Origin: Amycolatopsis sulphurea
Lineage (GTDB): Bacteria > Actinomycetota > Actinomycetes > Mycobacteriales > Pseudonocardiaceae
Direction of reading: 5' to 3'
Length of the DNA: 64,000 bases
NCBI RefSeq assembly: GCF_002564045.1
Contig: NZ_PDJK01000002.1
Span: 3,596,001 to 3,660,000 of the forward strand
Every line of letters begins with the position of its first letter. The stretch's first letter is position 1. Below, piece by piece: positions 8,663-18,098 of the stretch. The notes under the pieces were generated by a model. The model had not been told where the DNA came from. It searched no databases and was given only the letters and a program-made list of their open reading frames with translations. Both the position numbers and the translations under genes were made by a program.

Positions 8663-10060
8663 TCACCGCCCGCCGTGCGCCATCCGCAGCACGTCGAGAG
8701 CTTCGTCCAGCTGTGCTTCGGTGAGCATGCCGTCCTTCACGAACCCACGCTCGATGACGACCTCGCGAATCGTCTTCAGCTCCTTGAGCGCCTGCTTCGC
8801 GACCGCTGCGGCAGCTTCGTAACCGATGTACTTGTTCAGCGGCGTAACGATCGAAGGCGACCCTTCGGCGTACTGCCGTGCACGGTCGACGTTCGCGATC
8901 ACCCCGGCGAACACCTTGTCCGCCAACAGCCGCGAGACGGCCGCGAGCAGCCGTGCGGACTCAAGGACGTTGCGCGCGATCACCGGCAGGTTCACGTTGA
9001 GCTGGAAGTTGCCCGCGGCGCCGGCGAAGGCGACCGCCGCGTCGTTGCCGATGACCTGCGCCACCACCTGCAGCGTCGCCTCCGGGATGACCGGGTTGAC
9101 TTTGCCCGGCATGATCGACGAACCCGGCTGCAGATCCGGCAGCGCCAGCTCGGCCAGCCCGGTGCGCGGCCCGGACCCCAGCCAGCGGAGGTCGTTGGCG
9201 ATCTTGTTCAGCGACACCGCGATCGTCCGCAGCTGCCCGGAGGTCTCCACCACGCCGTCCTGCGTCGCCTGCGCCTCGAAGTGGTTGCGAGCTTCGACGA
9301 GCGGCAGCCCGGTCAGCTTCGCCAGCTCGGCGGACACGGCGGCGCCGAAGCCCTCCGGCGCGTTCAGCCCGGACCCGACCGCGGTCCCGCCGATCGGCAG
9401 CTCGCCCAGCCGCGGCAGGCCCGACCGTAGCCGCTCGATGCCGAACCGGATCTGCGCCGCCCACGCGCCCGCCTCCTGGCCGAGCGTGATCGGGACCGCG
9501 TCCATCAGGTGCGTGCGCCCGGACTTGACCACGTCCTGCCACTCCCGCGCGCGCGCCTCGATCGCGCCCGCGAGGTGCTCCAGCGCCGGGATCACGTCGG
9601 TCAGCACGGCCTCGGTAGCGGCCACGTGGATGGTGGCCGGGAAGGTGTCGTTCGACGACTGCGACGCGTTGACGTGGTCGTTCGGGTGCACGTCGCGGCC
9701 GAGTGCGCGGGTGGCGAGGGTGGCGATGACCTCGTTCGCGTTCATGTTCGACGAGGTGCCGGAACCGGTTTGGAACACGTCGATCGGGAAGTGCGCGTCG
9801 TGCTTTCCTTCGGCCACTTCGCCGGCGGCTGCGGCGATCGCGTCAGCGACTTCGGCGTCCAGCACGCCCAGCTGCTTGTTCACCCTGGCAGCAGCCGCTT
9901 TCACCAGGCCGAGCGCGCGGATCTGCGCCCGCTCCAGACCGCGGCCGGAGATCGGGAAGTTCTCCACCGCACGCTGCGTCTGCGCGCGGTAGAGCGCGTC
10001 GACCGGGACGCGGACCTCGCCCATCGTGTCGTGTTCGATCCGGAATTCCTGTTCAGCCAT
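8663..10060 (-). CDS. fumC: Class II fumarate hydratase
   Basis: A 465-residue cytosolic lyase that interconverts fumarate and malate in the TCA cycle. The aspartase/fumarase signature GSSIMPGKVNP is intact, as are the earlier SSNDTFP and GRTHLMDA active-site segments. Length is typical of iron-independent tetrameric FumC. The gene starts at an ATG at 10060 and is divergent from the FAD-dependent reductase gene at 10242, leaving about 180 bases for two promoters. Confidence 0.96.
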   Translation of the reverse strand: MAEQEFRIEHDTMGEVRVPVDALYRAQTQRAVENFPISGRGLERAQIRALGLVKAAAARVNKQLGVLDAEVADAIAAAAGEVAEGKHDAHFPIDVFQTGSGTSSNMNANEVIATLATRALGRDVHPNDHVNASQSSNDTFPATIHVAATEAVLTDVIPALEHLAGAIEARAREWQDVVKSGRTHLMDAVPITLGQEAGAWAAQIRFGIERLRSGLPRLGELPIGGTAVGSGLNAPEGFGAAVSAELAKLTGLPLVEARNHFEAQATQDGVVETSGQLRTIAVSLNKIANDLRWLGSGPRTGLAELALPDLQPGSSIMPGKVNPVIPEATLQVVAQVIGNDAAVAFAGAAGNFQLNVNLPVIARNVLESARLLAAVSRLLADKVFAGVIANVDRARQYAEGSPSIVTPLNKYIGYEAAAAVAKQALKELKTIREVVIERGFVKDGMLTEAQLDEALDVLRMAHGGR

Positions 10061-10241
10061 ACCCCGATTCTGGCCCCGAATCGGCGCGACGGCGTGGTGG
10101 CGTCGCCCACCCCAGGTACCGCACCGGGTCCATCTCCGCCTTCCTCCCCTCCGCCGCCCTCAACCGAGTGGCGTTGCCACACTGGCTATTCTCAATGTGT
10201 TCTCGATCACCGCCACCCCACCACTGGCTGGAGCGAGCTTC

Positions 10242-11216
10242 ATGGATTCGTACGACATCGTGGTCATCGGCGCCGGACCCACCGGCCTGTTCGCCGCCTA
10301 CTACGCGGGATTCCGCGGCCTGTCCATGGCCGTGCTCGACTCGCTGCCCGAACCGGGCGGCCAGATCACCGCGATGTACCCGGAGAAGATGATCTACGAC
10401 GTCGGCGGGTTCCCGGCCATCCGCGGCCGGGATCTGGTGCAGGGCCTGGTCGAGCAGGCTGAGCCGTGGCATCCGGTCTATCTGCTGGGGCGCAAGGCGG
10501 AGAAGCTGGAAAGCGTCGACGGCGGGGTGGAGCTGACTCTCGACGGCGGCGAGACCCTGCGCGCGGGCGCCGTGCTGATCACTGCGGGCATCGGTGAGTT
10601 CACCCCGCGCCCGCTGCCCGCCGGAGACGGCTGGCTCGGCCGCGGCATGGTGCACTTCGTGCCGTCGCTGGCCGCGCACGCCGGGCAGCACGTGGTCGTG
10701 GTCGGCGGCGGTGATTCCGCTTTCGACTGGTGCCTCGCGCTGCATCCGGTCGCGGCGAGCGTGACGCTGGTGCATCGCCGCGCGAAGTTCCGTGCGGCCG
10801 AGTCGATCGTGCGGCAGGTACGCGAGCTGGGCGTCCGCCTGGTCACCGACGCCGAGGTGACCCGTTTCGTGGCCGCGCCAGGCGGCGAGCTGACTGCTGT
10901 CGACGTCGCGGTGAAGGGCGGCGAAGCGGAACAGCTGCGCGCGGACGCCGTGGTCGCGGCGCTCGGTTTTACCGCCGACCTCGGCCCGATCGAAAGCTGG
11001 GGACTGGAAATCGACCACCGGGCGATTTCCGTCGATTCGACCATGGCGACCGCCCGCCCGCGGGTCTACGCAGCCGGTGATGTCGCCGCGTACCCGGGCA
11101 AGGTCAAGCTGATCGCCACCGGATTCGGCGAAGCCGCCACCGCGGTCAACAACATCGCCGTGGCCCTGAATCCGGAGGCGCACCTGTTCCCGGGCCATTC
11201 GAGCAACGTGGAGTGA
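10242..11216 (+). CDS. NAD(P)/FAD-dependent oxidoreductase, TrxB-like ferredoxin reductase
   Basis: A 324-residue two-dinucleotide-binding flavoprotein. The FAD Rossmann motif GAGPTG lies at about residues 9-14, the NADPH motif VVGGGDSAFD near residue 155, and the FAD-closing segment AAGDVA near the end. It lacks the CxxC redox pair of thioredoxin reductase, which fits the type 2 ferredoxin-NADP reductases found in Bacillus and actinomycetes. The open frame extends upstream, but the ATG at 10242 (MDSYDIVVIGAGPTG) matches the family start. The electron acceptor is inferred. Confidence 0.85.
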   Translation: MDSYDIVVIGAGPTGLFAAYYAGFRGLSMAVLDSLPEPGGQITAMYPEKMIYDVGGFPAIRGRDLVQGLVEQAEPWHPVYLLGRKAEKLESVDGGVELTLDGGETLRAGAVLITAGIGEFTPRPLPAGDGWLGRGMVHFVPSLAAHAGQHVVVVGGGDSAFDWCLALHPVAASVTLVHRRAKFRAAESIVRQVRELGVRLVTDAEVTRFVAAPGGELTAVDVAVKGGEAEQLRADAVVAALGFTADLGPIESWGLEIDHRAISVDSTMATARPRVYAAGDVAAYPGKVKLIATGFGEAATAVNNIAVALNPEAHLFPGHSSNVE

Positions 11217-11217
11217 G

Positions 11218-11973
11218 TCAGCCCGTCTTCTCCGCGATCCACGGCTGGTGCGCGACCACCGAAGTGGCGATGGACGGCGCCGTCGCGCAGGTCGCCGAGC
11301 CGTTGCCCGGCCGGCTGACCAGCCCGACCAGCACCCAGCGGTCACCGTCGCGCGCCAGCTCCGGGCCACCGGAATCGCCGTAGCACGAGCCCGCTTTGCC
11401 GTCCGCGTTGTCGGTGCACAGCTCGGTGGTGCCGTCGAAGGTGGAGGTGCACTTCGCACCGTCGACCAGCTTCGTGTCGAGTTGCTGCAATGACGAGGCG
11501 AGCGGGCCGCATTCCGGTGTCGCGCAGGTCTGGCCCCAGCCGAGCAGCCGCACGGCCGTGCCGGGGCCGGCGGTGCCGCCGATCGGGACCGGGGCGGCCT
11601 TCACCGGCTTGGCCAGCCGGACCAGCCCGAGATCCCCGGTCCGGTTGGCCGCGTTGAAGTGCGGGTTCAGCACGAACTCGGCCGCCTCCGGCTTTTCCCC
11701 GCCTTTCCCGGCTTCGTTCGTGCCGACCCGCAGCTGGATCGTCTCGGGCCGCTCGCGGGACAGGCAGTGCGCCGCGGTGACCACCCAGGTCGGCGTGACC
11801 AGCGAACCCGCGCAGTACAGCGTGTCGTCCGAGGTGTGCAGCGAAACGGCGTACGGATACGGCTGATCCGCCGCCGTGCCACCGACGATCACCGAGCCCG
11901 CGGTCGCGCTGCCCGTGCTGAGCGCCATACCGGCGACGACGGCGGACAACAGGGTGAGCAACCGTTTCGGCAC
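11218..11973 (-). CDS. Secreted trypsin-like serine protease (S1 family)
   Basis: A 251-residue chymotrypsin-fold protease. The triad is complete: His in VTAAHC, Asp in TGDLGLVRL and Ser in GDSGGP. The mature N-terminus VIVGG follows a signal peptide (LLTLLSAVVAGMALSTGSATA), so it is an exported enzyme needing little or no propeptide. The start is a GTG at 11973 with AAGGAG about 9 bases upstream. Paired cysteines suggest disulfides. It ends two bases from the reductase stop, in convergent arrangement. Cleavage after Arg/Lys is inferred from the family. Confidence 0.92.
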   Translation of the reverse strand: MPKRLLTLLSAVVAGMALSTGSATAGSVIVGGTAADQPYPYAVSLHTSDDTLYCAGSLVTPTWVVTAAHCLSRERPETIQLRVGTNEAGKGGEKPEAAEFVLNPHFNAANRTGDLGLVRLAKPVKAAPVPIGGTAGPGTAVRLLGWGQTCATPECGPLASSLQQLDTKLVDGAKCTSTFDGTTELCTDNADGKAGSCYGDSGGPELARDGDRWVLVGLVSRPGNGSATCATAPSIATSVVAHQPWIAEKTG

Positions 11974-11993
11974 CAGGGACGCTCCTTGCAGCT

Positions 11994-13052
11994 CTAGGGA
12001 AGTGGCGGGGCCGTGCTGTCTTCCTCGTCGAGTTCGAGGTTGCCGTCGAAGTTGATGGACGAGTACGCCCGCAGCTTCTCCAGCCGGTGGTAACCGTCGA
12101 TCATTCTGACTGTGCCGGACTTGGACCGCATGACGATCGACTGGGTCGTCGCGCCGCCGGCGCGGTAATGCACGCCGCGCAGCAGGTCGCCGTCGGTCAC
12201 GCCGGTGGCGCAGAAGAACGTGTTGTCCCCGCGTACGAGGTCGTCGGTGAGCAGGATCCGGTCCAGATCGTGGCCCGCGGCCAGTGCCTTCTCGCGCTCC
12301 GCGTCGTCCTTCGGCCAGAGCTTGCCCTGCAGCTCGCCGCCGAGGCACTTCATCGCACAGGCGGCGATGATGCCCTCGGGCGTCCCGCCGATGCCCAGCA
12401 GCAGGTCCACGCCGGTGGCCGGGCGGGCCGCGGCGATCGCGCCCGCCACGTCCCCGTCGGAGATGAACCGGATCCGGGCGCCCGCCTCGCGGATCTCCTT
12501 GACCAGCCGCTCGTGCCGCGGCCGGTCGAGCACGCACACCGTCACGTCGCTGACGCTGGAGTTCTTCGCCTTGGCCACCCGGCGGATGTTCTCCGCGACC
12601 GGCGCGGCGATGTCCACCTTGCCCGCCGCGTCCGGGCCGACCGCGAGCTTCTCCATGTAGAACACCGCGGAGGGGTCGAACATCGCGCCACGCTCGGCGA
12701 CCGCGAGCACGGCCAGCGCGTTCGGCATGCCCTTGGCCATCAGCGTGGTGCCGTCGACCGGGTCGACCGCGACATCGCAGTCCGGGCCGTCGCCGTTGCC
12801 GACCTCCTCGCCGTTGAACAGCATCGGCGCTTCGTCCTTCTCGCCCTCGCCGATCACGACGACGCCCCGCATCGAGACGGTGGAGACGAGCTGGCGCATC
12901 GCGTCGACGGCCGCCCCGTCGCCACCGATCTTGTCGCCGCGGCCGACCCATCGGCCGGCCGCCATGGCGGCCGCCTCGGTCACGCGAACCAGTTCCATGG
13001 CAAGGTTGCGATCGGGCGCTTCACCGCGGCGTGGGTCACTGGCTGTGGTCAT
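11994..13052 (-). CDS. glpX: Class II fructose-1,6-bisphosphatase
   Basis: A 352-residue GlpX-type phosphatase that hydrolyses fructose-1,6-bisphosphate in gluconeogenesis. The metal-binding segments GEGEKDEAPML and VDPVDGTTLMAKG are present, with GIGGTPEGI in the second half. Actinomycetes normally rely on this class for gluconeogenic growth. The ATG at 13052 is preferred over one at 13070 because GGAGG precedes it by 5 bases. It lies upstream of the S1 protease gene on the same strand, but that gene has its own ribosome site. Confidence 0.95.
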   Translation of the reverse strand: MTTASDPRRGEAPDRNLAMELVRVTEAAAMAAGRWVGRGDKIGGDGAAVDAMRQLVSTVSMRGVVVIGEGEKDEAPMLFNGEEVGNGDGPDCDVAVDPVDGTTLMAKGMPNALAVLAVAERGAMFDPSAVFYMEKLAVGPDAAGKVDIAAPVAENIRRVAKAKNSSVSDVTVCVLDRPRHERLVKEIREAGARIRFISDGDVAGAIAAARPATGVDLLLGIGGTPEGIIAACAMKCLGGELQGKLWPKDDAEREKALAAGHDLDRILLTDDLVRGDNTFFCATGVTDGDLLRGVHYRAGGATTQSIVMRSKSGTVRMIDGYHRLEKLRAYSSINFDGNLELDEEDSTAPPLP

Positions 13053-13141
13053 ACGGGCCTCCGGGATCACAGTTGCTCAGCGGATGACCAGTCTGTCAGA
13101 TGACCGTGCGGCCTGACCGATTCAGTTGCGCATGGTGCAGG

Positions 13142-13369
13142 TCACTCTGTGTCGTCATCCTCGACGGAGGACAGCGCCGCCTCGATCCGCTCGCGCGCGC
13201 CTTCCAGATGCCGCTCGCACACCTTCGCGAGCCGCTCGCCCTTCTCCCACAGCTCAAGCGACTGCTCCAGGGACAGCCCGCCCGCTTCGAGCCGTTTGAC
13301 GACCTCCACGAGCTGATCGCGGGCCTGCTCATAGCCGAGGGCGGCGGTTTCGCCGGCTGATTCGCTCAC
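13142..13369 (-). CDS. xseB: Exodeoxyribonuclease VII small subunit
   Basis: A 75-residue protein with the small-subunit core GYEQARDQLVEVVKRLEAGGLSLEQSLELWEKGE, a coiled helical hairpin. XseB subunits bind along XseA and restrain its single-strand nuclease activity. Its GTG start at 13369 overlaps the preceding stop (GTGA), so translation is probably coupled to the unknown gene between it and xseA. Confidence 0.93.
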   Translation of the reverse strand: MSESAGETAALGYEQARDQLVEVVKRLEAGGLSLEQSLELWEKGERLAKVCERHLEGARERIEAALSSVEDDDTE

Positions 13370-13773
13370 GCTGGACGTTCTCCGACCTTCCGGTGCACGG
13401 GGCTGTGCGCGCAGACTACCGCGCTGGCCATCGCGTGGTCGTAGCCGACGAAAGCGAGGGCGAACTCCTGCCCGTCACCGTCCGCGATCGCGTCTTCGAG
13501 GTTCTCCTGCGCCCTGGCCACCCGGCGCCGGTGCCCGGTCCCTTCGGCCACCCACCAGCGTGCCCCGACCTGTTCCGAGGTCGCCTCGGAAAGCCGGCGC
13601 AGCTGCGGGGCGAGCCCGCGGCGCGCGGCCGTGCCACAGCCGGCGAGCAGCGCCGTCCAGCATTCGTCCGCCGCGCGGTCGGTGGCCAGGGCCTGCCGCA
13701 GCAGGGGACCGGCGCCGAGCCGGACCGCGGCGTCCACGGTGAGCGGGAGGAACGCCGGTGCCCGGTGCGTCAC
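13366..13773 (-). CDS. Unknown protein encoded between xseA and xseB
   Basis: A 135-residue protein that I do not recognise. It begins VTHRAPAFLPLTVDAAVRLGAGPLL and is Ala/Arg-rich, probably mostly helical, with no signal peptide or membrane segment. Its GTG start overlaps the xseA stop by 4 bases and its stop overlaps the xseB start by 4 bases. This double overlap makes it a real gene, co-expressed with both subunits of exonuclease VII. Context suggests a role tied to single-strand DNA processing or to subunit stoichiometry, but nothing in the sequence proves it. Confidence 0.75.
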   Translation of the reverse strand: MTHRAPAFLPLTVDAAVRLGAGPLLRQALATDRAADECWTALLAGCGTAARRGLAPQLRRLSEATSEQVGARWWVAEGTGHRRRVARAQENLEDAIADGDGQEFALAFVGYDHAMASAVVCAHSPVHRKVGERPA

Positions 13774-15053
13774 GGTCTGTCCCCTTCCGTGGTCTTCTCG
13801 TTCGTGTTCGTTCCGTTCGTGGCTTCGACGGATTCGGCTACTGCGTGCACTGCTCCGTCGGCGACCCGTACCCGCAGCTGCGCGCCGTCCCGAATTTGGG
13901 AGACGGACCGCAGTACCTGAAGGTTGCCCGCCGAATCGGTGAACTGGGCGACGGCGTAGCCGCGGGCCATGGTGGCCGCCGGTCCGAGCGCGGTGAGCTT
14001 GCCGCGGGCGCCGGCCACCTCGGCCTGATCCTTGGCGAGCAGCCCGAGCATCGCGCGCCGTCCGCGTTCGCGGTGCAGCTCGACGTCTTCGAGCCGGCGC
14101 TGGACCGGCCCCAGCGGATCGGCCAGCGACGGACGGCTGCGCAGCTGGCTGAGCAGCCGGGTCTCCCGATCCACCCACCCGTGCAGCGCCCGGCGCCCGC
14201 GGTCGCGCATCTGCCGCACGCGGGCGCTCTCCTCGCGGACGTCGGGCACAATGCGTTTGCTCGCGTCGGTCGGCGTGGAACAACGCAGGTCGGCGACGTG
14301 GTCGAGCAGGGGGGTGTCCGGCTCGTGCCCGATCGCGCTGACGATCGGCGTGCCCGCGGCCGCCACCGCCCGGCACAACGCCTCGTCGGAGAACGGCAGC
14401 AGATCCTCCACGCTGCCCCCGCCACGGGCCAGCACGATCACGTCCACCTCGGGGTCTTTGTCCAGAGTGGACAGTGCGCGGAGGATCTGCGGCACGGCCT
14501 GCGGTCCCTGCACCGCGGTGTTGATCACCTTGAACAGCACATGCGGCCACCGCGCCTGCGCGTTCGCCAAGACGTCCCGCTCGGCCGCCGATGCCCGTCC
14601 CGTGATCAGCCCAATTCCCTGGGGCAGGAACGGAATCGGCCGCTTCCGCTCGGCCGCGAACAGCCCTTCCGCGGCAAGCAGCTTGCGCAACCGCTCGATC
14701 CGCGCCAGCAGCTCCCCGATGCCGACCGCCCGGATCCGGTCGGCGCGCAGGCTGAGCGTGCCCCGCCCGAAGAAGTACGTGGGCTTCGCGTGCACGACGA
14801 CGCGATCCCCTTCGCGCAGCGGCGTTTCCAGCTCCCGCACCAGCCAGATCGGGCAGGTGACCGACATCGACACGTCCGCGGCCGGATCGCGCAACGTGAG
14901 GAAGGCCGTCTGCGTCCCCGGGCGCGCGTTGATCTGCGTGACCTGCCCCTCGACCCACACCTCCCCGAGCCGGTGGATCCAGTCCCCGATCTTGCGCGCG
15001 ACGGTGCGCACCGGCCAGGGCTGCTCCGCGCTGGTGGCCGGTTCGGTGCTCAT
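13770..15053 (-). CDS. xseA: Exodeoxyribonuclease VII large subunit
   Basis: A 427-residue catalytic subunit that degrades single-stranded DNA to oligonucleotides. It has an N-terminal OB-fold (WVEGQVTQINARPG... to about residue 110), a central catalytic domain with GLITGRASAAERDVL and the glycine-rich DVIVLARGGGSVEDLLPF, GHEPDTPLLDHVADLR, and a long helical region for XseB binding. GGAGG lies just upstream of the ATG at 15053. It is the first gene of the overlapping xseA-unknown-xseB operon. Confidence 0.95.
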   Translation of the reverse strand: MSTEPATSAEQPWPVRTVARKIGDWIHRLGEVWVEGQVTQINARPGTQTAFLTLRDPAADVSMSVTCPIWLVRELETPLREGDRVVVHAKPTYFFGRGTLSLRADRIRAVGIGELLARIERLRKLLAAEGLFAAERKRPIPFLPQGIGLITGRASAAERDVLANAQARWPHVLFKVINTAVQGPQAVPQILRALSTLDKDPEVDVIVLARGGGSVEDLLPFSDEALCRAVAAAGTPIVSAIGHEPDTPLLDHVADLRCSTPTDASKRIVPDVREESARVRQMRDRGRRALHGWVDRETRLLSQLRSRPSLADPLGPVQRRLEDVELHRERGRRAMLGLLAKDQAEVAGARGKLTALGPAATMARGYAVAQFTDSAGNLQVLRSVSQIRDGAQLRVRVADGAVHAVAESVEATNGTNTNEKTTEGDRP

Positions 15054-15212
15054 TCCGCCTCCGGGGCGTCTGGGTGCTCACGGGCTGGGTGTGACGCGTC
15101 GATGGTGGCCTTCTGACGGGCAGGTCGCTGATCGCCGCGCCGTAACAGCGCCACCTTGCCCTCTTTCGCGCTGATGGGCGCTCGCTGCGATTCGCTCGTG
15201 CCCGGCCGTGGC

Positions 15213-15884
15213 TCACTGGCCTTCCGCAGGACCCTCGCCCAGCTCTTCGGCCTTGCGCGCGTTGGCGATCCGCCGGGCGAGCATGCCGGTGAAGGACGCC
15301 CGGTCGGCGTGGTCCTTCTCGTAAACCAGCAGCTCTTCCAGCTGCGTCACGGTCAGCCGTCGCAACCGCGCCCGCAGCTGGGGCAGCGTGAGCTCATCGT
15401 AACTACCGAGCCCCGCAGGTCCAGCGCTCGCTGTGTCCGCTTCGCCTTCCTCGGCCGCCGCGGTCCCACTGTCGTACTCGCCGTCCACGTGTTCTTCGCC
15501 GAGCGCCCGCGTCTCCGCGTCCCACGGGTCGTCGTCGACTGAAGACGCGAGGTCGAGATCCGGCGCGTGACCGTTGGTGTGCGGGGGCGGAAGGTCGTCC
15601 ACGGGAACGAGCTTCGGACGGGCCGCGGCGAAATCGGGCTCGGCGTCCTCGTCGAACGTTGCCCAGCTGGGGGTGTCTTCGACCGGGCGAAGCATCGACA
15701 ATGCGTCGTCGCCCTTGATGGCCAGTTCGGTGACGTGCTGCTGCACGCGCATGGACAGCTGCAGCACCTGGCTCGCCACGGTGACCGGCAGCCCGGTGAG
15801 CTGTTTCGGGAGTTCACGAACCCGCTCGGCGGTGGTGAGGGCGAGGCCCGCGGCGACCCGGATGGGGAGCGGGAATGGCTTCAT
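15213..15884 (-). CDS. Lipid droplet-associated protein
   Basis: A 223-residue protein with an amphipathic N-terminus (MKPFPLPIRVAAGLALTTAERVRELPKQLTGLP) that resembles the actinobacterial lipid-droplet-associated family usually encoded beside ispH and xseA. The middle is acidic and probably disordered (about residues 75-165). The last 50 residues form a charged helical domain (LTLPQLRARLRRLTVTQLEELLVYEKDHADR). The family coats triacylglycerol droplets in the cytosol; that role is by family analogy and gene order. It is divergent from ispH. Confidence 0.75.
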   Translation of the reverse strand: MKPFPLPIRVAAGLALTTAERVRELPKQLTGLPVTVASQVLQLSMRVQQHVTELAIKGDDALSMLRPVEDTPSWATFDEDAEPDFAAARPKLVPVDDLPPPHTNGHAPDLDLASSVDDDPWDAETRALGEEHVDGEYDSGTAAAEEGEADTASAGPAGLGSYDELTLPQLRARLRRLTVTQLEELLVYEKDHADRASFTGMLARRIANARKAEELGEGPAEGQ

Positions 15885-16035
15885 GGATGACAGCGTGCCG
15901 CATCCAGGCCGTCCTGCCCAACCGAACGTGTGGTTGGTTCACACGACGTGACCGTGGGCACACCCTGGATAGCGCAACCGGTCCATCCCAACGAGGACTT
16001 CGAAGCCGGGCCCCGGCAGCCCGTACCCTGAGGGC

Positions 16036-17055
16036 ATGACTTCAGCGAGTCCCGGAATCGAGCCCGCCGGCCGCCCGACGATCTCCTCGTCCAGCGCCGC
16101 CAAACGCGTGCTGCTCGCGAAGCCGCGTGGCTATTGCGCCGGCGTGGACCGCGCGGTCGTCGCCGTGGAGAAGGCGCTCGAGCTTTACGGTCCGCCGGTG
16201 TACGTGCGCAAGGAGATCGTGCACAACCGGCATGTCGTGGACACCCTGCGTGAACGGGGCGTGATCTTCGTCGACGAGACGTCCGAGGTGCCCGAAGGCG
16301 CGCTCGTGGTGTTCTCCGCGCACGGCGTGTCCCCGGCCGTGCACGAGGAGGCGGCCGAGCGCAACCTGCGCACGATCGACGCGACCTGCCCGCTCGTGAC
16401 CAAAGTGCACAAGGAAGTCAACCGCTTCGCCAAGGACGATTACGACATCCTGCTGATCGGCCACGAGGGCCACGAGGAGGTCGAGGGCACGGCCGGGGAG
16501 GCGCCGGACAAGGTCCAGCTGGTGGACCAGGCCGAGGATGTGGCGAAGGTCGCCGTGCGCGACCCGTCGAAGGTGATCTGGCTGTCCCAGACGACCCTGT
16601 CGGTCGACGAGACGATGGAGCGGGTGGATCAGCTCCGGGAACGCTTCCCGCAGCTGAGCGACCCGCCGAGCGATGACATCTGTTATGCCACGACGAATCG
16701 CCAGGTGGCGGTCAAGGCGATGGCCGCGGAGTGCGATCTGGTCCTGGTGGTCGGCTCGACGAACTCGTCGAACTCCAAGCGCCTGGTCGAAGTCGCCCTG
16801 AAAGCGGGCGCCCGCGCTTCCTACTTGATCGACTTCGCCACCGAGGTCGACGAATCCTGGCTGGACGGTGTGTCGACGGTCGGCGTGACCTCCGGCGCCT
16901 CGGTCCCGGACGTCCTGGTGATGGACCTGCTGACCTGGCTCGCCGAACGCGGCTACGGCCAGGTGGACGAGGTGACGACGGCGAACGAGAAGATCGCCTT
17001 CGCCCTCCCACAGGAACTCCGGAAGGCGGCCAAAGCAGATTCCGGACGGTCCTGA
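16036..17055 (+). CDS. ispH: 4-hydroxy-3-methylbut-2-enyl diphosphate reductase
   Basis: A 339-residue enzyme for the last step of the MEP isoprenoid pathway, reducing HMBPP to IPP and DMAPP. The three cysteines that ligate the iron-sulfur cluster are in GYCAGVDRAV, DATCPLVTKVH and ICYATTNRQ. The proton-relay glutamate segment ATCPLVTKVHKEV and the SNSSNSKRL substrate loop are also intact. The start is the ATG at 16036. It stands alone on the plus strand, divergent from the lipid-droplet gene. Confidence 0.96.
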   Translation: MTSASPGIEPAGRPTISSSSAAKRVLLAKPRGYCAGVDRAVVAVEKALELYGPPVYVRKEIVHNRHVVDTLRERGVIFVDETSEVPEGALVVFSAHGVSPAVHEEAAERNLRTIDATCPLVTKVHKEVNRFAKDDYDILLIGHEGHEEVEGTAGEAPDKVQLVDQAEDVAKVAVRDPSKVIWLSQTTLSVDETMERVDQLRERFPQLSDPPSDDICYATTNRQVAVKAMAAECDLVLVVGSTNSSNSKRLVEVALKAGARASYLIDFATEVDESWLDGVSTVGVTSGASVPDVLVMDLLTWLAERGYGQVDEVTTANEKIAFALPQELRKAAKADSGRS

Positions 17056-18020
17056 GGTTCGCGACTTTGTGGCTTTCGTGCGCGGGTCGGCGGCGCTTTT
17101 TCGGCGCCGTTTCCCGGCCGGTGGTTCCTTCTTTTTGGTCCAGGCCATAGGTGGCTCACGCTTTGCGGGGATGTTCGTTTGGTTGGCTTTGGCGTGGGAC
17201 GAAGACCTTGTCAGCTAAGGTTTTTGGGGCTTTTGAGGGCCGGATTTCGGGTGTGGTAACGGTTTGGGTTGCGCTGGACTGTGTGCTCGCTCCGGTGTTT
17301 AGTGCCTCGTTTCGTTTCTTGGGGTGCACATCGGTTTCGTTCTGTGGACGTGCCACGGCTTCTCGCGGCGCTTGCGCGTCGCGCTTGGTGTGCTGCGCCT
17401 GCGATACTCGCAGCGTTGTTCGCCGTACGCCCTGGCTGGCTCAGCTCATTTCACCGCGCTGCGCTGACCACCGCTACGCCACTTTTGGTTTCTTGCTGCA
17501 TCGCATCTTCTCCTGTGCCGCTGGGCAATAACACCACTCGCCGCTGAGCCACAGCACCACCGCGCCGTTGTGCCGCAGTCGCGGTGTCGTCAGCTGAGTT
17601 GTTTGCGGTGTCGTGTGGTGTTGCCTGCTGAAATGTCGCGATGCCGCGCGGCATCGCCTGCCGCAGGGTCGGTTCGCGTAGTGTCGCCTGCCGTAAGGCC
17701 GCCTGCCAACCGCGGCGTGGCTCTCTCTCCACATATCATGTTCATGCCCCACACTGCAGGCGGCTACACGCACTACCGCATTACGACCGCAACATTTGCA
17801 CAACCCACCGCGCCGCCACCCCGCCAATCGCACCGTTTGCCCACTCAGCCAGCGACCGTCACCGCGCTGCCCCCAGTTGCTCCAATGTTGTCCGCTGTTC
17901 CGCACGTCGGCCACCAGGTTCGCCGACACTCGCATCCCATTGCGTGCTGCAGTGACTTCCTTCTGCGTCCTCGCTCCGCCAACTATTGCGGCTCCGCGCG
18001 GTGATGGCGTAAGAACCCGG
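17056..18020. other. Long gap with no supportable gene
   Basis: About 960 bases follow ispH with no ORF that looks like protein. The first 480 bases are T- and G-rich on the plus strand, unlike the flanking genes; the rest is C-rich and repetitive. It contains a perfect 16-bp palindrome (GATGCCGCGCGGCATC, 17640-17655) and related CGCCTGCCG motifs nearby. I see no tRNA or known RNA. Confidence 0.5.
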
Positions 18021-18036
18021 TCATGGCATAAGAAAA

Positions 18037-18063
18037 GCCGCCGATCCGGATTGGATCGGCGGC
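18037..18063 (-). terminator. Rho-independent terminator of the DUF6542 gene
   Basis: GCCGCCGATCC (18037-18047) pairs perfectly with GGATCGGCGGC (18053-18063) across a 5-nt loop. On the minus strand the stem is followed by TTTTCTTAT. It lies about 35 bases past the stop of the DUF6542 gene, as expected of an intrinsic terminator. Confidence 0.85.
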
Positions 18064-18098
18064 CCTCTTCGTGTGCTCCAACGGAAACGGCGGCCTGG

